Shown here one piece after another: positions 22,467 to 25,661 of a stretch of 25,661 nt of DNA (positions are counted from its first letter, which is position 1; each line of letters opens with the position of its first letter). The notes beneath the pieces are model-generated. The model worked only from the letters and a program-made list of their open reading frames with translations. It did not search any database and was not told where the DNA came from. A program made the position numbers and the translations under genes. Source of the stretch: a virus; IMG/VR virus record IMGVR_UViG_3300045612_000491, positions 1 to 25,661 of that record; one strand, written 5' to 3'.

Positions 22467-24752
22467 TTACGTTACGATCTCCTGGAAGTTTGTACCAGTT
22501 CTCGTAGCATAGAAGTTACATAATATAAATTCTGCTGTACGTACCGGCTTCACATAAATATCAATTACAAGTACCCCGTCATCAATAATTTCTGGTGTGT
22601 TGTTACGTTCGTCACAGATAATTAAGTAATCAAATATACCCTGTGTATTCTTTGCATTATCAAATATCGGTGTGATTGTATTAACCACATTAGTACGTGT
22701 AAACAGTGTATTCGGTTCGAACACAAAAAACTTGACGGTCTCACGTGTTCTGTTCTCTAAGCTTAAGAATAACCTACGGACGTTAATGCGATCAAATACG
22801 CTGGGCTTTTGCTGCAGGGTCTTTTGACCAAAGATTACGAATCCTTCGGCAGGGAAGAACGCAATCGGATTAATACCGATCTTATACAACTGATCGCGCT
22901 GTTTTTGTTTTGGATAAAACGCTAAATCATTAAGGCCTGTTACAATACCGCGTGTAAATCCTGCAGGTGCATACCAAGGCTGATATGTTGAGTCTGTATT
23001 TGCAAAGTTAGCAGCAGCAAATCCAGAGAACGGTACCCAGATTTGTTGATTTGTAATAACATCTACCGTCCGACCACAATTTGCAAAGGTACAAGCATAG
23101 TTTGTATTAATGGCATTAAATTGATTACGTAAAGGCCAGTAGATATTTGTTGAAAAGCTCTTTGTAGGATCATCTAGCGTCTTAACATTAAGTCCCTGTA
23201 CAAAAATATTTGTAATAGGATCTGCAATATAAATATGATCTTTACGCTTGTTAGAAGCAAAGTTAATAAATTCATTTGCAACACCTAAATAATTTTGTAT
23301 GACAGAAGGAATTACTCGAAGATCGGATGCACTTAACGCGTTGATCGCACCGTATACAATAGAATCATCGAAGTAACCGTCTGTTAATGGGTTAAACGAA
23401 TTGATATAAACGGTACCTAAGCCGGCTTCAACCGTTATGTTAATCGGATATACATCTGCATTTTCAAGTTTATCAAAGGCTGCTACTAATTTAGCAGGAA
23501 CATTACCAATAACCTTAGTAGTAAGATCTGTGCTCTCGTAGTCGCCTAGTGAAAACAATGCGTTTGTTGTACCGTATGTATTAATAAAAGCTTGTAAAGA
23601 TGCGGAAGGAGCGCCAAGACGGGTTTCATATTCATCTGCACTTTCATCAACTTTCGGAGTTGCTATGGGTTCACTCAAGAACCTTACCATTTTTGAAGGT
23701 ATACCAGAGAGATCTAACCATGTTGTTGTAGCTTTATTAGAAATATAGGGATTAACAAGCGTCGTTATATTTAAAGACGTATCATCAAGATTTTCTAAAA
23801 AGAAGCTGGTGGGTGGTCCGCCATTTACGTTATTGATCTGCCTAAAATTATCAAATGAACCAATAAAGCCTTCTTCTAGAACATAATCAAGAGCGATTGT
23901 ATCTGGTGAAAAGATAGATTGACGTAGTTTGAATAAGCCTACAATAGCGGTATCATTAAATTGTGGATTATAAATATTAAATGTAGGGATATTTTCAAGT
24001 ACTTCTGATATACTCCCGGCTACACCAGCGGGAGCAGCACTGAGAGGGAAGTTTAATCTAACGCTAGGTATATCAATATAGTTATTGATAAATAGGTTGC
24101 TATTATTAATTGTTTTAATAGCATTTATATCGTTAAAAGGAGTAGCCGGATCAAGATTAGTATTATCAACGATACCTACATAATAACCTTCGTAACGAGA
24201 ATTAATAGATGACTGCGATTTGTTGAGAATAATTAAACCAGCAGCACTTAAAGAAGGTACAGTTTCAAATGTTGCAACACCACCCGTATCAGCGCTCCAA
24301 TTAAAAGCGTTACCTCTTAAAATATCTAGATATTCTACTTCAGATAATCTTACATGTGTCGGTTTACCAAAATAATAATGAGAATTTGCAGTTGTAAGTG
24401 ATGTGCTTGAAGCACTGTTAACATATGAAACCACTGGATATACTAATGCACTAAAATTTTGACTTGTACCTACTCCGGCGCCACCACCATAAGGTAGGCG
24501 ATACACAAGAACATCAGCAGGGCTCTGAAAAACTGCTTTTACAGTATGATAAAAATATCTCTCAGCAGCATTTGTGGGTTGGCCAAAGATTTGTTCAAAT
24601 TGTGAAATACTTGCAATTTTAAAAGGCTCGGCAACAGGACCTCTTGAAGCAAAACCAGGTACAAAAACTGTGGTTGCAGCTTGTCCTATAGCTGCTAATG
24701 AAAGGTCTACTTCTTTAATTTCAACACCGGGGCTTTGGATCGTACGTGCCAT
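22467..24752 (-). CDS. 18: Contractile tail sheath protein (gp18-like)
   Basis: At 761 residues it is longer than T4 gp18 (659). The N-terminus SPGVEIKEVDLSLAAIGQAA leads to FVPGFASRGPVAEPFKIASI and ISQFEQIFGQPTNAAERYFY, the classic sheath start. In the C-terminal third, VTGLNDLAFYPKQKQRDQLY, KIGINPIAFFPAEGFVIFGQ then KTL, and VRRLFLSLENRTRETVKFFV match the conserved sheath core. The sheath forms the contractile cylinder around the tube and drives it through the host envelope. The extra length sits in the variable middle (about residues 100-450), probably outward-facing domains. Only 15 bases separate it from the tube gene. Its start carries CATAAATA 6 bases before the ATG. Confidence 0.95.
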   Translation of the reverse strand: MARTIQSPGVEIKEVDLSLAAIGQAATTVFVPGFASRGPVAEPFKIASISQFEQIFGQPTNAAERYFYHTVKAVFQSPADVLVYRLPYGGGAGVGTSQNFSALVYPVVSYVNSASSTSLTTANSHYYFGKPTHVRLSEVEYLDILRGNAFNWSADTGGVATFETVPSLSAAGLIILNKSQSSINSRYEGYYVGIVDNTNLDPATPFNDINAIKTINNSNLFINNYIDIPSVRLNFPLSAAPAGVAGSISEVLENIPTFNIYNPQFNDTAIVGLFKLRQSIFSPDTIALDYVLEEGFIGSFDNFRQINNVNGGPPTSFFLENLDDTSLNITTLVNPYISNKATTTWLDLSGIPSKMVRFLSEPIATPKVDESADEYETRLGAPSASLQAFINTYGTTNALFSLGDYESTDLTTKVIGNVPAKLVAAFDKLENADVYPINITVEAGLGTVYINSFNPLTDGYFDDSIVYGAINALSASDLRVIPSVIQNYLGVANEFINFASNKRKDHIYIADPITNIFVQGLNVKTLDDPTKSFSTNIYWPLRNQFNAINTNYACTFANCGRTVDVITNQQIWVPFSGFAAANFANTDSTYQPWYAPAGFTRGIVTGLNDLAFYPKQKQRDQLYKIGINPIAFFPAEGFVIFGQKTLQQKPSVFDRINVRRLFLSLENRTRETVKFFVFEPNTLFTRTNVVNTITPIFDNAKNTQGIFDYLIICDERNNTPEIIDDGVLVIDIYVKPVRTAEFILCNFYATRTGTNFQEIVT

Positions 24753-24758
24753 ATAAAT

Positions 24759-24766
24759 TATTTATG
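24759..24766 (-). promoter_or_regulatory. Late-promoter-like box CATAAATA before the sheath gene
   Basis: Perfect ATAAATA core, 6 bases before the ATG at 24752, preceded on the coding strand by an A-rich run (AAAAAAAC). Confidence 0.55.
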
Positions 24767-24797
24767 TTTTTTTGGATAAAGTTTTTTACTTTTTTCT

Positions 24798-25445
24798 TTA
24801 CATATCTACATCTTTTACTAAGGAGACATAAAACTGGGAGTAACTAAACGCAAAGCTTGTTTCTATTTCAGTACCATCCCGGTAGTTAAAATTTATGCCA
24901 CCTAGGAATGTAGGGAATGACTGAATATATTTAAACTGTACGGTTTTTTTGTTATATTCATCTAAAGCATATATAGAAATATCGGCTCTATAGTTTAAGT
25001 TGACTTCTCTAACTAAGTTTATATCTTCAGGTTTAGAGATACCGAATTCTTTAAGAGCTTTAGGAGTTTTAGTCAAATTATCTATATCGAATGTTCCTTG
25101 TTTTTCGTCATTAAATAAGTTTAACCATGTATAAATGACCCAATAATTATTAAATCTATTATCAACCGTAAAGTTTACAACCATGGGAGGATAAGGATTT
25201 CTATTATAACTGCTAGTTGTCAATGTTTGACCCCCATATCTAACTACTGAGGCACTTATTTCAATGTCTGGAACAATAATACCAAATACTGAAAACTGAA
25301 GAGTATCCGGTATAATAATATTGTTATCTCTTACATCTTTTGTAGAAATTTGTTTAAGAGCGGGCGGTACATTAAACGACATTAAAAATTTATCGCGGCG
25401 TGATTTATTAAAAGGGCTCTGCTGTAAAGGAGTAAGAATACTCAT
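24798..25445 (-). CDS. Tail tube-fold protein of uncertain role (possible tail terminator or minor tube protein)
   Basis: This 215-residue protein lies just upstream of the sheath gene. The N-terminal NKSRRDKFLMSFNVPPALK, the middle VRYGGQTLTTSSYNRNPYPP followed by MVVNFTVDNRFNNYWVIYTW, and the end TSFAFSYSQFYVSLVKD have the strand order of the gp19-type tube fold. Because 21903-22451 is a better major tube candidate, this one may be a minor tube protein, a neck protein or a tail completion protein; T4 has gp3 and gp15 for such jobs, but no specific match is seen. It begins 3 bases after the upstream gene stops. A degenerate TTAAATT lies 5 bases before its ATG, overlapping the upstream stop codon. 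Confidence 0.55.
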   Translation of the reverse strand: MSILTPLQQSPFNKSRRDKFLMSFNVPPALKQISTKDVRDNNIIIPDTLQFSVFGIIVPDIEISASVVRYGGQTLTTSSYNRNPYPPMVVNFTVDNRFNNYWVIYTWLNLFNDEKQGTFDIDNLTKTPKALKEFGISKPEDINLVREVNLNYRADISIYALDEYNKKTVQFKYIQSFPTFLGGINFNYRDGTEIETSFAFSYSQFYVSLVKDVDM

Positions 25446-25448
25446 ATA

Positions 25449-25661
25449 TTAATTTAATCTCTTCCAGCCTTGGGATTCTAATTCTTGCATATCAGAAATA
25501 GCATCAGATTCAGAAGCTGGTATAATAATCGGTATAGGTTTGAAACCAGTACCGTCTTTTTCATTACTGTAAATTGATCCCGGATTAACGAAATATTTTA
25601 TACCGTAATCTAGAGATCGTATTCTTAAAGGTTTTTTATTTGAATCTAACTCTAATATTTC
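25449..25661 (-). CDS. C-terminal end of an unidentified phage protein (partial, N-terminus beyond window edge)
   Basis: Seventy residues are in frame from the window edge to a TAA at 25449-25451. Visible segments are KPLRIRSLDYGIKYFVNPGS, then YSNEKDGTGFKPIPIIIPAS and a terminal LESQGWKRLN. The gene belongs to the same tail cluster, with 3 bases to the next start. In T4-like order a neck, tail-completion or terminase gene would be expected here, but the fragment gives no motif to decide. Confidence 0.7.
   Translation of the reverse strand, partial: EILELDSNKKPLRIRSLDYGIKYFVNPGSIYSNEKDGTGFKPIPIIIPASESDAISDMQELESQGWKRLN

Noticed and set aside
1-25661. tRNA genes, integrase, attachment sites or insertion sequences
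   Set aside because: None could be supported on reading both strands.

Overview
The window is part of the structural region of a contractile-tailed bacteriophage (myovirus) with a T4-type tail and baseplate. It carries a tail sheath, a tail tube, hub and wedge proteins recognisable as gp18, gp19, gp53, gp25 and gp6 types, plus a T4-type clamp-loader ATPase and a trimeric dUTPase. The DNA is very AT-rich. Genes are tightly packed, often with ATGA overlaps, and Shine-Dalgarno sequences are mostly absent. This points to a lytic phage of an AT-rich host, perhaps a marine or Bacteroidota-like bacterium, but the host cannot be fixed from this sequence.

Almost everything reads on the minus strand, so the biological order runs from right to left. 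At the right edge is the tail of an unidentified gene, then a tube-fold protein (24798-25445), the sheath (22467-24752), the tail tube (21903-22451), a gp54-like tube-initiator candidate (20984-21877) and two small proteins resembling the gp26/gp51 family (19360-20965). These are followed by the tape-measure candidate (17188-19332), a gp48-like tube cap (15775-17172), a gp53/LysM-type wedge protein (15416-15778), a gp27-like hub (13896-15419) and an unrecognised 566-residue protein (12199-13899). A nucleotide/DNA-metabolism island follows: dut (11240-11695) and the clamp-loader subunit (10299-11243), flanked by two plus-strand genes (9656-10306 and 11744-12202). The latter may be a small terminase subunit. 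The left third holds the wedge genes gp25-like (9148-9624), gp6-like (7292-9145) and a 1144-residue protein joining a PKD domain, a beta-propeller and a baseplate-like C-terminus (3858-7292). Three Thr/Pro-repeat proteins come last. The most distal one (1-1013, cut by the window edge) carries BspA-type leucine-rich repeats of clearly higher GC content.

The most striking regulatory signal is a T4-late-promoter-like box (ATAAATA and one-mismatch variants) placed 5-7 bases, usually exactly 5, before the start codon of eleven genes. It is missing from the genes that sit downstream inside overlapping gene clusters. It therefore seems to mark the first gene of each transcription unit, and its distance to the start codon would predict leaderless late mRNAs if it behaves like the T4 box.

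Together the genes would build the tail tube and sheath, set tail length, assemble the hub and wedges, and add surface-exposed, repeat-rich, probably host-binding proteins. No stretch longer than about 140 bases lacks a gene. No tRNA, CRISPR array, integrase or insertion sequence was seen.
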